From assembly GCA_031268195.1 (NCBI GenBank), contig JAIRXQ010000047.1, positions 1 through 43,344 on the forward strand: a stretch of DNA of 43,344 bases, written 5' to 3'. A model generated the notes under the pieces. That model was not told where the DNA came from, made no database searches, and worked only from the letters and a program-made list of their open reading frames with translations. The DNA comes from Azoarcus sp. (GTDB lineage Bacteria; Pseudomonadota; Gammaproteobacteria; Burkholderiales; Rhodocyclaceae). A program made the position numbers and the translations under genes. Positions within the stretch are counted from its first letter, which is position 1; each line of letters opens with the position of its first letter. Shown here piece after piece: positions 6,992 through 14,219 of this stretch.

Positions 6992-7240
6992 ATGACAATG
7001 AAGATTTTCACCTACACATACCCGCCCTGGCCGCAGACGCCGGAATCGGCGGCGCGCTGGTTCTGGAAAAACCACGTTTGCAAGGCGCGCTGGGCGCGGC
7101 ATTTCGGCTTCGACCGCTACACGGTGGTCGATCTCCTGCGCGGCAAGTTGAAGGGCCATCGGGGCGATGCCCACCGCGCCGCCGTGGCGCTGGGCCTGAA
7201 GCCCAATCCGGACAACGCGACCCAAAGGAGGGCGTCATGA
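6992..7240 (+). CDS. Small early DNA-binding-like protein
   Basis: An 82-residue product. Its first 28 residues duplicate those of the 6393 gene (MTMKIFT-YPPWPQTPE-AARWFWKN). The remainder (ARHFGFDRYTVVDLLRGKLK, GHRGDAHRAAVALGLKP) resembles the helix-turn-helix of small DNA-binding proteins that use a gene-name-like RYTVVDLLRGK recognition segment. The CGGAAATGACAATGAAG upstream stretch is shared with the 6393 gene. The stop overlaps the next ATG. The ATG at 6998 is an alternative start. Confidence 0.6.
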   Translation: MTMKIFTYTYPPWPQTPESAARWFWKNHVCKARWARHFGFDRYTVVDLLRGKLKGHRGDAHRAAVALGLKPNPDNATQRRAS

Positions 7241-7521
7241 GCATTGTCGCCAACATAAAAGCTCGGCGTATCACCGGCGGCGCGGTCGTGACCGTCACGC
7301 GGCTCGATGGCCGCAGGCATCGTTACCGCGTCGGCCTGCGCCGGTACAACAGGCTGCGCGATATGCTGAATGTGCATCTTGGAACATATGGCGGATATTT
7401 TTCGAAGAACGGATTCGATGTCGATCTGCGCGAGGCGCAGGGGTTTGCCGATGCCCGGCGCTGGATAGCGTGCTGCCGATTTGATGCGCGGCGGCGTCGG
7501 CACTGGATGGCGGCGGCATGA
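7237..7521 (+). CDS. Basic small early phage protein
   Basis: A 94-residue product; ATG 7237 has AAGGAG upstream and overlaps the previous stop. It is Arg-rich: VTVTRLDGRRHRYRVGLRRY in the first half, RRWIACCRFDARRRRHW at the end. It probably binds nucleic acid on charge grounds alone. No family recognised. Confidence 0.55.
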   Translation: MSIVANIKARRITGGAVVTVTRLDGRRHRYRVGLRRYNRLRDMLNVHLGTYGGYFSKNGFDVDLREAQGFADARRWIACCRFDARRRRHWMAAA

Positions 7522-7826
7522 GCGCCGCTGCTCTCTCCGCGCAAGCGCGGCTGCTGGCGGTCATCGAGGCGCTCGCAGGGCATGAGGTCGACGGGCTGAC
7601 GCTCACCGATGTTGCCGCCGCGCTTGGCGGCATCACGCCGTCGACCGTGCTGCGCGATATGGCGGAGCTTGAAGCCGCCGGGTGGGCGCGGCGCGTTCCC
7701 GGCACGAAACGCTGGGCGCTGGCCGCGCGACCTATTCAGTTGCTCATCAATTTCCAGTCCGGCCTCGCCCGCGCGAAACAGCGCATTGCCGAGGTCGAGT
7801 CCAACTACACGCGGCTCCCCGCGTAA
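7518..7826 (+). CDS. IclR-type winged-helix phage protein
   Basis: A 102-residue product whose ATG overlaps the previous stop (ATGA). The sequence LLAVIEALAGHEVDGLTLTD, VAAALGGITPSTVLRDMAEL, EAAGWARRVPG is an IclR-type N-terminal winged helix, without the effector domain of true IclR proteins. Similar short proteins occur in early operons of Mu-like phages. It is likely a DNA-binding regulator or accessory to transposition. Confidence 0.7.
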   Translation: MSAAALSAQARLLAVIEALAGHEVDGLTLTDVAAALGGITPSTVLRDMAELEAAGWARRVPGTKRWALAARPIQLLINFQSGLARAKQRIAEVESNYTRLPA

Positions 7827-7835
7827 GGAAATACA

Positions 7836-8801
7836 ATGGAATATCCCGTTACCAAAGTACTGCGCGCCCCGGCGACCGCCGAGGAACATGCCAACGCGAT
7901 GATGGCAGAGACCCGGCAGGCGGTCATCGCAGCGGATGCCGCAACGCGCGAAGTCGCGCGGCAGGTCGGCTACGAACTGCCGGGCGGGGCAATCGATCCC
8001 GACCTGATCCAGCGGGACATCGCCGCGAACATGCGGCGCTCGGTCGAGGCGTGCATGGAGGTCGGGCGCGGGCTGACGGTGCTGAAATCCGCCGTCGGAC
8101 ACGGGCAGTTTCTGGCGCGGCTGGAGGTGTTGGGAGTCGATGACAGGCTGGCCCGCAGGTTCATGTCTGCCGCGCACAAATTTTCAAATCGGGCGTCAAC
8201 GCCCGTTTTGAAAGCCGCTGGATCACAAACAAAATTGCTTGAACTCCTCGTCCTCGACGACGAGCAGGTTGAAGAACTCGCGGAAACTGGAAAAACCGGC
8301 GAACTGAAACTGGACGACGTAGCCTGCATGTCGGTCTCCGAACTGCGCAAGGCGCTGCGCGAGGCGCGCGCGACATGCGAGGCACGAAAAAAGGCCATCG
8401 ACCAGAAGAGCGAAACGATAGACGAGTTGCAGGAACAACTGGCGCTAAAGACGCCAGAACCCGCGCCCGCCCGGAAACAGGAAATCATCGACCCGGCGAA
8501 AGAGGCGCTCGCCGCGCTGGAAGAAGCGCAGCGGGCTGTCTCGATGGCCGTGCTCGATCTGCGCTCGAAGCTGGTGTCTGTCAAAGATGTCTTGACCGTG
8601 GGGCCGCGTCTGCTGTCGATCCAGCACGCGGCGCTGGAGCGGGCGGCGGGGGACCTCCGGGAGGCCGCCAGCGCCCTGGGCGTGCCGCTGAAATTCGCCG
8701 ACGAGCAGATGCCGCGCACCGACGAGGAAATCGGTCGGCAATGGTTTGCCGATCTCGACGCACAGGCCGATAAAGTCGGAGACAGCGATGATGCCGAATG
8801 A
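7836..8801 (+). CDS. DUF3102-like early phage protein
   Basis: A 321-residue product with AAGGAA before its ATG. Residues 65-110 (SVEACMEVGRGLTVLKSAVG, HGQFLARLEVLGVDDRLARRFMS) carry the DUF3102 pattern of GRxL, GHGxF and a helix-turn-helix-like RLARRFM. Residues 165-220 are a coiled coil (LREARATCEARKKAIDQKSE, TIDELQEQLAL). The C-terminus is helical. Such proteins resemble ParB/RepA-associated DNA-binding factors and lie just before the transposase in several transposable phages. Function is unproven. Its end overlaps the transposase start by 14 bp. Confidence 0.7.
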   Translation: MEYPVTKVLRAPATAEEHANAMMAETRQAVIAADAATREVARQVGYELPGGAIDPDLIQRDIAANMRRSVEACMEVGRGLTVLKSAVGHGQFLARLEVLGVDDRLARRFMSAAHKFSNRASTPVLKAAGSQTKLLELLVLDDEQVEELAETGKTGELKLDDVACMSVSELRKALREARATCEARKKAIDQKSETIDELQEQLALKTPEPAPARKQEIIDPAKEALAALEEAQRAVSMAVLDLRSKLVSVKDVLTVGPRLLSIQHAALERAAGDLREAASALGVPLKFADEQMPRTDEEIGRQWFADLDAQADKVGDSDDAE

Positions 8802-10599
8802 GATCGTGACCCCTGCGCAGCATGTGCGCCTGGGACGGCTTGCCGAACGGCTGGAGTCCGCCCGTTGCGGCGAAAAGGGGGCGCTCGTCGAGGCGGCGGC
8901 AAGCGAGTTGGGCGTGACGATGCAGACCGTGTACCGCTGGCTCTCGACCGGGCATCGCGCTCGCGACCGCAAGCGCCGCGCCGATGCCGGGGAAATCTCC
9001 CTCACACGCGACGAGGCCATGCTGATTTCGCTCGCGCTCATCCATGGCATATCCGCCCTGGGCAAGGAGCGGGTCACGTTGGAGCGCGCCGTCACGTGGC
9101 TGCGCGACAACCGCCTGATCCGCGCCGAGCGGACGTGCCGGGAGACGGGCGAAATCTTCCCGCTTTCCCTCTCGGCCATCGCTCGCGCCCTGCGGACGTA
9201 CAGGCTGGATGCGGCCTCGCTTGCCACGCCCGCCCCGCATCAGACGCTCTCGTCACCGCACCCGAACTGGTGCTGGCAGGTGGATGCATCGGTGTGCGTA
9301 GTGTTTTACCTGCCAACCGGGCAATCGTCGGGTGGCTTGAGCCTGATCGACGAGAAAAAGGTCTACAAGAACCGGCCGGAAAACGCCAGGGCCATCGAGC
9401 TTTTCCGGGTGATCCGCTATGTGATGACAGATCACTTTTCAGGCGCGATCCGCTGGCGCTATTACCCGCACGCCGAATCGGGCGAGGCAACCTGCGATTT
9501 TCTCGCCTGGGCGATGGCGAAAAAACCGGCGTGTGGGGGTTCATTTCACGCCGACCCCATGCATGGCCTCCCGCACATCGTCATGGTCGACCCCGGCGCC
9601 ACGGCCTCCGGCAAGGTCAAGCGGTTCTGCCGCCGCCTGGGCATCCGCCTGATCGTCAATGCGCCGAACAACCCCCGCGCCAAAGGCCAGGTCGAGCAAG
9701 GGCAAAACCTGATCGAGAAGGTTTTCGAGGCCGGCCTTTTGCACGTGCGCCACCGCGTGCGGGATTTTGCTGATCTGAACGCGCTGGCGGAAAAATTCCA
9801 GATTCATTTCAACGCCACAGCCATCCATACCCGCACGGGGGTGTCCCGCTTCGCGGCATGGATGCGGATTACGCCCGCGCAGTTGATCGAGACCGCGCCC
9901 TATGCGCGGCTCAGGACATTGATTACCGGCAACCCGGAGACGCCGAGGGTGGAGCGCGGGCTGACCGTGCGCTTCGATGGCCGCGTGTGGAATGTCCGGC
10001 ATGTGCCGGAGGTGACGGTGGGTGAGAAATTGCCGGTGTGCGCCTCGCCCTTTGTCGGTGAGGGCGTCTGCGCGATTCGCGTGGGCGAAGGCGGGCGCGA
10101 GGCGCTTTTTCCGCTCGCGGAAGTCCTGACCGGAGCGGGGGGCTTCGCCGCCAATGCGGTGACGATAGGCGAAGAGTACGAGGCCATGCCGGAGACGGTC
10201 ATCGAAAAGAACAAAAAGCAATTGTCATTGCTCGCTACGGGTGCGAAAACCCTGCGCGAGGCCGCTGCCCAGACGCGCCGGAAAACATTCCAGCCTTTCG
10301 GCGAGGCGCTGAATCCCTACAAGGCGGCCGAGGAAGCGCCTGCGCTGGCCTGGGCGCCGCGCGCGACGACGCCGATGCCGGAAGCCTTGCCGGAGCTCTC
10401 TCCCCGGATCGTGCCCACCGTCCGCGCCGCCCGGTTGCTCCGCGATGCGTTGGGCGAAGCATGGCGGCCGGAGACATACGACTGGCTGGCGCGGAAATAT
10501 CCGGACGGACTGCCGGAAGACGAACTGATGCGCCTGATCGGCTCTAGCGGGCAGCCGGCTGCCGGCGCGGCGCGCCGTGCGGCGGGAGACGGGCGATGA
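8788..10599 (+). CDS. Mu-like DDE transposase (MuA homologue)
   Basis: A 603-residue protein beginning at ATG 8788 (or 8791) with CGGAGA upstream. The N-terminal part has HTH signatures (ASELGVTMQTVYRWLSTGHR and ALGKERVTLERAVTWLRDNR). The catalytic core shows three acidic residues: Asp166 in WCWQVDAS, Asp268 in HIVMVDPG and Glu303 in AKGQVEQGQ. The last two are 35 residues apart, a DD35E layout. The Mu-type beta-barrel region follows (LTVRFDGRVWNVRHVPEVTV). The C-terminus from about 470 is long and helical and would contact MuB. It catalyses strand transfer during replicative transposition and integration. The stop overlaps the MuB-like start. The gene appears intact. Confidence 0.93.
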   Translation: MMPNEIVTPAQHVRLGRLAERLESARCGEKGALVEAAASELGVTMQTVYRWLSTGHRARDRKRRADAGEISLTRDEAMLISLALIHGISALGKERVTLERAVTWLRDNRLIRAERTCRETGEIFPLSLSAIARALRTYRLDAASLATPAPHQTLSSPHPNWCWQVDASVCVVFYLPTGQSSGGLSLIDEKKVYKNRPENARAIELFRVIRYVMTDHFSGAIRWRYYPHAESGEATCDFLAWAMAKKPACGGSFHADPMHGLPHIVMVDPGATASGKVKRFCRRLGIRLIVNAPNNPRAKGQVEQGQNLIEKVFEAGLLHVRHRVRDFADLNALAEKFQIHFNATAIHTRTGVSRFAAWMRITPAQLIETAPYARLRTLITGNPETPRVERGLTVRFDGRVWNVRHVPEVTVGEKLPVCASPFVGEGVCAIRVGEGGREALFPLAEVLTGAGGFAANAVTIGEEYEAMPETVIEKNKKQLSLLATGAKTLREAAAQTRRKTFQPFGEALNPYKAAEEAPALAWAPRATTPMPEALPELSPRIVPTVRAARLLRDALGEAWRPETYDWLARKYPDGLPEDELMRLIGSSGQPAAGAARRAAGDGR

Positions 10600-11774
10600 A
10601 GCCCGCCAGGGTCTCGATTCGTGAGATTGCCCGCCGCGCCGGGGTCGATCCGGCGGTAGCCCGCCGGGCGCTACGGGGCGTGTTCCCGGCGCGCGACCAA
10701 AGCGCGTCCAGCCGGCTCCGGGCGGCGCTCGCCGATGTGAGTACGCCCGCGCCTGCCGCGCCGCCTGACGACGATTTGCACGGCGTGCAAATCGAAAAAA
10801 GTCTGGCCCCCCGATGCAGCAACACCGGGGGGCCGGTTTCCGCAGCAAAACCTGATGAAAACCTTACTGAGGAGGGACGAATGTTAATCCCGAAACCCAC
10901 CATTACGCCAGCCGCCCGGCAGGCGTGGCGCCTGCGCCCGGACGTTTTCTCGCCGCCCGCCGCCCGCGAGGATGTATTTCTCGGCGGCGAGATGCGTGCG
11001 GTCTATGAACACATGCTTGCAAAAGCCCGGCACGGCGGGCTGCTCGCCGTAGTCGGCGAATCCGGCGCGGGCAAGTCGACCTTGAAAGACCTGCTCGTGA
11101 CCGATTTGGCCACCGAAAGCGAAGTGATCGTCATCGAGCCGCACACCCAGCGCATGGAAGAGAACGACAAGGCGGGCAAGACCCTCAAGGGCGCGGACAT
11201 CGTCGAAGCGATCATGGGCGAGATCGCGCCCGCGCAGAGAATCCACCGCGCGGCGGAAGCCGCCTTGAAACAGGTTGCGGTGGCGCTGGCCGGGTCGCAA
11301 GCCGCGAGCCGCAACCGGCGGCACCTGCTCGTCATCGAAGAGGCGCATTGCCTGCCCAAACCGACCCTGCGGCATTTGAAGCGGTTCCTGGAGATGAAGA
11401 ACCCGGCGGTCAAGGGCTTGCAGCGCCCGATGCTTGCCATCCTGCTCCTGGGGCAGCCGGAACTGGCGGATAGGCTGAGTCCATTCGACCCATCCGTCAG
11501 GGAAGTCTGGCAGCGTTGTGAAACCGTGCATCTGCCGCCCCTGGGGCAAGGGCTGGAAGCCTATGTACGCCACCGGCTGGGGCAGGCGGCGCAGGCCATC
11601 GAGTCTGGCGCCATTGCGGAGCTGGCACAACGCCTCACCGCGCGCGGCGGCCAGAGCCTGGCCTATCCGCTGGCCGTCGATAACTGGCTGGCGGCGATCC
11701 TGAACGCAAGCGCCGGACTGGGTGGCAGGATCACTGCGGCGCACGTCGCCGAAGCGCTGCGGGGGATGCCATGA
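10596..11774 (+). CDS. MuB-like AAA+ ATPase, target selection
   Basis: A 392-residue frame starting at an ATG that overlaps the transposase stop. Residues 6-28 are an HTH (SIREIARRAGVDPAVARRAL). Residues 35-95 are a low-complexity linker. The ATPase core has Walker A GESGAGKST (154-162), Walker B LLVIEEAH (244-251) and ILLLGQPELADRL (sensor region), like the MuB/ExeA group. MuB binds target DNA and activates MuA. An internal ATG at 10881 has a much stronger ribosome site (GAGGAGGGACGA) and would give a 297-residue ATPase without the HTH. The linker DNA holds two strong inverted repeats, so two products or a regulated start are possible. Confidence 0.88.
   Translation: MKPARVSIREIARRAGVDPAVARRALRGVFPARDQSASSRLRAALADVSTPAPAAPPDDDLHGVQIEKSLAPRCSNTGGPVSAAKPDENLTEEGRMLIPKPTITPAARQAWRLRPDVFSPPAAREDVFLGGEMRAVYEHMLAKARHGGLLAVVGESGAGKSTLKDLLVTDLATESEVIVIEPHTQRMEENDKAGKTLKGADIVEAIMGEIAPAQRIHRAAEAALKQVAVALAGSQAASRNRRHLLVIEEAHCLPKPTLRHLKRFLEMKNPAVKGLQRPMLAILLLGQPELADRLSPFDPSVREVWQRCETVHLPPLGQGLEAYVRHRLGQAAQAIESGAIAELAQRLTARGGQSLAYPLAVDNWLAAILNASAGLGGRITAAHVAEALRGMP
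10773..10834. promoter_or_regulatory. Perfect palindrome and GC hairpin in the MuB-like linker
   Basis: 10773-10793 is a perfect inverted repeat with 10-bp arms, GATTTGCACG and CGTGCAAATC, around a single G. At 10805-10834 a second hairpin has 9-bp arms GGCCCCCCG and CGGGGGGCC around a 12-nt loop. About 40 bp later comes GAGGAGGGACGA and the internal ATG 10881. The arrangement looks like a regulatory leader (operator plus attenuator or RNA hairpin) for an internal start, embedded in an open frame. Confidence 0.5.
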
Positions 11775-12085
11775 CCGCCGCCAATGACAAACGGTTTGGC
11801 GCGCACGCCAGGACGCGCGATGACGGCATCCTGCGCCGGATGCGCAACGTAATGAAGGTCATCCGCCAGATGCGGCAGTGGGGTATCCCCGTGGCCGCGA
11901 TGAATCTTGGGCGGCGCGGCGAGTTGCCGCACATGACGATCACCGTCGACAAGACCCGCAGCATCGCGGCGCTGCTCGATGTCGCCGGGCCGCGGCGCTA
12001 TTTCGCGCCGCCCAGGGCGGGGGGCGCGATCCGTGCGATGGCGGTGCTGGGCGAGGTGCTCGTCGAATGGGAGTTGCCGTCATGA
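11771..12085 (+). CDS. Early phage protein of unknown function
   Basis: A 104-residue product with an ATG overlapping the MuB-like stop and a stop overlapping the next ATG. It is basic at the N-terminus (DDGILRRMRNVMKVIRQMRQ) and includes VAAMNLGRRGELPHMTITVD. I do not recognise it. Its place in the operon between MuB and Gam suggests an accessory role in transposition or DNA protection. Confidence 0.6.
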   Translation: MTAANDKRFGAHARTRDDGILRRMRNVMKVIRQMRQWGIPVAAMNLGRRGELPHMTITVDKTRSIAALLDVAGPRRYFAPPRAGGAIRAMAVLGEVLVEWELPS

Positions 12086-12438
12086 TCGATTCGTTTTCTT
12101 TCCAGATCGCGGCCCTGCAGGCCGATTTGCTGCCGGGCATGCGTTCGCGCCTGTGGATGTCCTTGGGCAAGCCGGGCCAGTGCCAATCTGCGTGCGCGCC
12201 GGCGCCGGAGGCCGGGCGGAAGACGCGCGCCGACAGCATTCTCGATCTGCTCAAAGAGGCCGGAGGCGCGGGAATGTCATCGGCCGCATTGTGCGACGCC
12301 CTGCCCGGCATGGCCAAAAACAGCCTTTACGACTTGCTGCGCGGGCTTTGCGCACGCAGGCAGGTCGCGCGCCGGAATACCCACTCGCCAGGGCGCGGGC
12401 GTTTCCCCTGCCGTCATCTCTATTACATCGTGGAATAA
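12082..12438 (+). CDS. Winged-helix-like early phage protein
   Basis: A 118-residue product starting at the ATG overlapping the previous stop. The second half looks like a winged helix: ADSILDLLKEAGGAGMSSAA, LCDALPGMAKNSLYDLLRGL, then a wing ending in CRHLYYIVE. It is probably a DNA-binding protein. There is no match I can name beyond the fold. Confidence 0.6.
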   Translation: MIDSFSFQIAALQADLLPGMRSRLWMSLGKPGQCQSACAPAPEAGRKTRADSILDLLKEAGGAGMSSAALCDALPGMAKNSLYDLLRGLCARRQVARRNTHSPGRGRFPCRHLYYIVE

Positions 12439-12444
12439 AACATC

Positions 12445-12960
12445 ATGTCGAAAACCAGAACCAAACGGGTGGCAACCCCTTATGTCTGCCAGTCCAGGCA
12501 AGAGGCGATGGCCGCCATCAGGCAGTTGGGCGACGCCCAGCGCGAACTGATCCGCATCGAGACGAAAATCAACGATGCCATCGCCGCCATCACGGCGGAA
12601 AAGAAAGATGTCATCGACACGCTCAAGTTGCGCATCGAGGAGCTGACCGAAGGCGTGCATTGGTGGTGCGAGGCCAACCGGCTGGCGCTGTGCGCCGATG
12701 GCGGCAAGTCGGCCAACCTCGTGACGGGCGAAGTGTCGTGGCGGCAGCGCCCGCCCTCGGTGCAGGTACGCGGCGCGAACAAAGTGATCGCGGCGCTGCG
12801 CGCAATGCGGCTGGAGCGGTTCATCCGCACCAGAGAAGAGATAAACAAGGAAGCGATCCTTGCCGAGCCGAAGTCTGTGACCAGCGTTCCCGGTATTCAA
12901 CTGGTGCAGGGCGTGGAGGATTTTTCCATTACGCCTTTCGAGATCGAGGTGCAGTCATGA
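12445..12960 (+). CDS. gam: Mu Gam-like host-nuclease inhibitor
   Basis: A 171-residue protein of the Mu Gam family, matching its usual length of about 174. It has a long N-terminal coiled coil (AMAAIRQLGDAQRELIRIET, KINDAIAAITAEKKDVIDTL) and then a strand region with GEVSWRQRPPSVQVRG and a C-terminal PGIQLVQGVEDFSITPFEIE. Gam is related to eukaryotic Ku and coats DNA ends, protecting phage DNA from RecBCD-type exonucleases. Its stop overlaps the gp16-like start. The gene appears intact. Confidence 0.9.
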   Translation: MSKTRTKRVATPYVCQSRQEAMAAIRQLGDAQRELIRIETKINDAIAAITAEKKDVIDTLKLRIEELTEGVHWWCEANRLALCADGGKSANLVTGEVSWRQRPPSVQVRGANKVIAALRAMRLERFIRTREEINKEAILAEPKSVTSVPGIQLVQGVEDFSITPFEIEVQS

Positions 12961-13403
12961 ATATGCCCGCGCGCTCGCCCAAATGGGCAAAACTGCTGAA
13001 GGCGATTTTCGCGGCCTGCAAGGCCATCGGCCTGGATGATGACAGCCGCCGCGCCGTCGTCGAGCAATTGACTGGCAAAGGATCGTTGTCGGGCTGCACG
13101 GCGGTGGAACTCGGGGTTGTGCTCGATCACCTCAACCGCGACCGGAAGCAGGGCAAGCAGCAGTACGAAGGGCGGCGGCGCGTCACGCCGTCGGAAACCC
13201 GTGCCGGGCAACTGTCAAAAATCGACGCGCTGCTGGCGGAACTGCACCGCGTCACGGGTCGGGCGCACACGCTGAAATACGCGGACGCCATTGCAAAACG
13301 GAACGGCTACGGCGAATGCGTGGATTTCTGCGACGGGCGTGGGCTGCGCTATGTCATCGGGGCGCTGACGCGCACGCTGGCCTTCAAGGCAAAGGGTGGG
13401 TGA
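12957..13403 (+). CDS. Mu gp16-like protein (DUF1018)
   Basis: A 148-residue product starting at the ATG overlapping the Gam stop. It contains KAIFAACKAIGLDDDSRRAV, VEQLTGKGSLSGCTAVELGV and a C-terminal block with YADAIAKRNGYG and VIGALTRTLA, which is the gp16/DUF1018 pattern of Mu-like phages. Its role is not settled; it is a conserved member of the early block between Gam and Mor. Confidence 0.85.
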   Translation: MNMPARSPKWAKLLKAIFAACKAIGLDDDSRRAVVEQLTGKGSLSGCTAVELGVVLDHLNRDRKQGKQQYEGRRRVTPSETRAGQLSKIDALLAELHRVTGRAHTLKYADAIAKRNGYGECVDFCDGRGLRYVIGALTRTLAFKAKGG

Positions 13404-13407
13404 TGCC

Positions 13408-13644
13408 ATGAAAGTGACAGAAAAGCGGGAATTGCTCGGTATCATCGGCGTACTGGTCGATCTGCTCGGCGATGCCGCCTGGATGCTGGCGGAACTGCGC
13501 GAGATCGCGGGCGTGGATAAACTTGACCGCGAGATAGTCAGTGCTGACGGCTGGTCGGTCGAGCACTGCTTGATCGGTACTTTGCTGTGGAGTATCGACC
13601 GCGCGCGTGCCGACGTGCGCCGTGAGGTTCTCGGGAAAGGGTGA
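13408..13644 (+). CDS. Small conserved middle-region phage protein
   Basis: A 78-residue product. ATG 13408 is preferred; GTG 13396 is an in-frame alternative overlapping the previous gene. It contains LLGIIGVLVDLLGDAAWMLA and VEHCLIGTLLWSIDRARADV, an all-helical protein with a hydrophobic face. It lies between gp16-like and Mor-like genes and its stop overlaps the Mor-like start (TGATG). No family recognised. Confidence 0.55.
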   Translation: MKVTEKRELLGIIGVLVDLLGDAAWMLAELREIAGVDKLDREIVSADGWSVEHCLIGTLLWSIDRARADVRREVLGKG

Positions 13645-14102
13645 TGACCCCGGCGCAACTCTCCCGCCTGGCGGACTTGCCCGCCTTTCCCGCGACGGCA
13701 AGGGGGTTGATCGCCGTCGCGGGCCTTGCCGCCGCTGCGCGGCTGATCCGCGAGTGGCCGGGGCTGGAGTTTCCCGTGCCGCTGATTCCCGGCGGCGGCA
13801 ACGCGGAGGGCGCGCGGCGCTGGGCGCAACTGGTCGAGGTGGTGGGCGAGGCTCCGGCGGCGCAAATCGTTTGTCACTACGGCGGCGGATGCCTCTACAT
13901 CCCCAGTTGCAAGCAGGCCATGGCCCAGTGGTCGCGGGACTTCGCCCGTCACGAATATGATCGCCTGACCGGGGACGGCTACTCGCACCGCGCCGCCATC
14001 GGCGAGATCGCGCTGCGGGTCAGGATTGCCGGGCGCACCTTGGAGCGCTGGCTCTACCAGCCAGACCACGCGCCACAGATCATGCAGGGGGAGTTGTTCT
14101 GA
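13644..14102 (+). CDS. mor: Mor-family middle-operon activator
   Basis: A 152-residue protein with Mor/C activator features: the beta turn GGGCLYIPS, then a DNA-binding helical domain with YDRLTGDGYSHRAAIGEIAL and RIAGRTLERWL. In Mu, Mor activates the middle promoter and C the late promoters. It is the last gene before the break in expected phage gene order. A GTG three bases upstream is an alternative start. In this element the target promoter cannot be identified, because the region normally following is missing. Confidence 0.8.
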   Translation: MTPAQLSRLADLPAFPATARGLIAVAGLAAAARLIREWPGLEFPVPLIPGGGNAEGARRWAQLVEVVGEAPAAQIVCHYGGGCLYIPSCKQAMAQWSRDFARHEYDRLTGDGYSHRAAIGEIALRVRIAGRTLERWLYQPDHAPQIMQGELF

Positions 14103-14103
14103 T

Positions 14104-14132
14104 GTTTCAATCCATGCCCGTAACCGGGCGAC
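14104..14132 (-). CRISPR. Solitary type I-C-like CRISPR repeat (single unit, no array)
   Basis: On the plus strand the unit begins GTTTCAATCCATGCCCG and ends TAACCGGGCGAC. Read on the minus strand it starts GTCGCCC and ends ATGGATTGAAAC, the pattern of type I-C repeats (GTCGC, stem, GTGGATTGAAAC). A 5-bp stem GCCCG/CGGGC encloses TAAC. It is 29 nt, two to three shorter than usual I-C repeats. It begins one base after the Mor-like stop codon. There is no second copy and no cas gene in the window, so this is a lone repeat-like unit, not an array. Chance or a degenerate remnant cannot be ruled out. Confidence 0.4.
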
Positions 14133-14219
14133 AAGGCTGGTGCGGGGTTGCCCCCCCTTCCGTGCCTGCCGACAGCCGTCCCCCTGCATTTTCGCTCCCT
14201 CGCCCGCCATCATGCGGGC

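Noticed and set aside
14133-14219. Continuation of a CRISPR array after the single repeat
   Set aside because: No second repeat occurs at the expected 60-70 bp spacing on either side.
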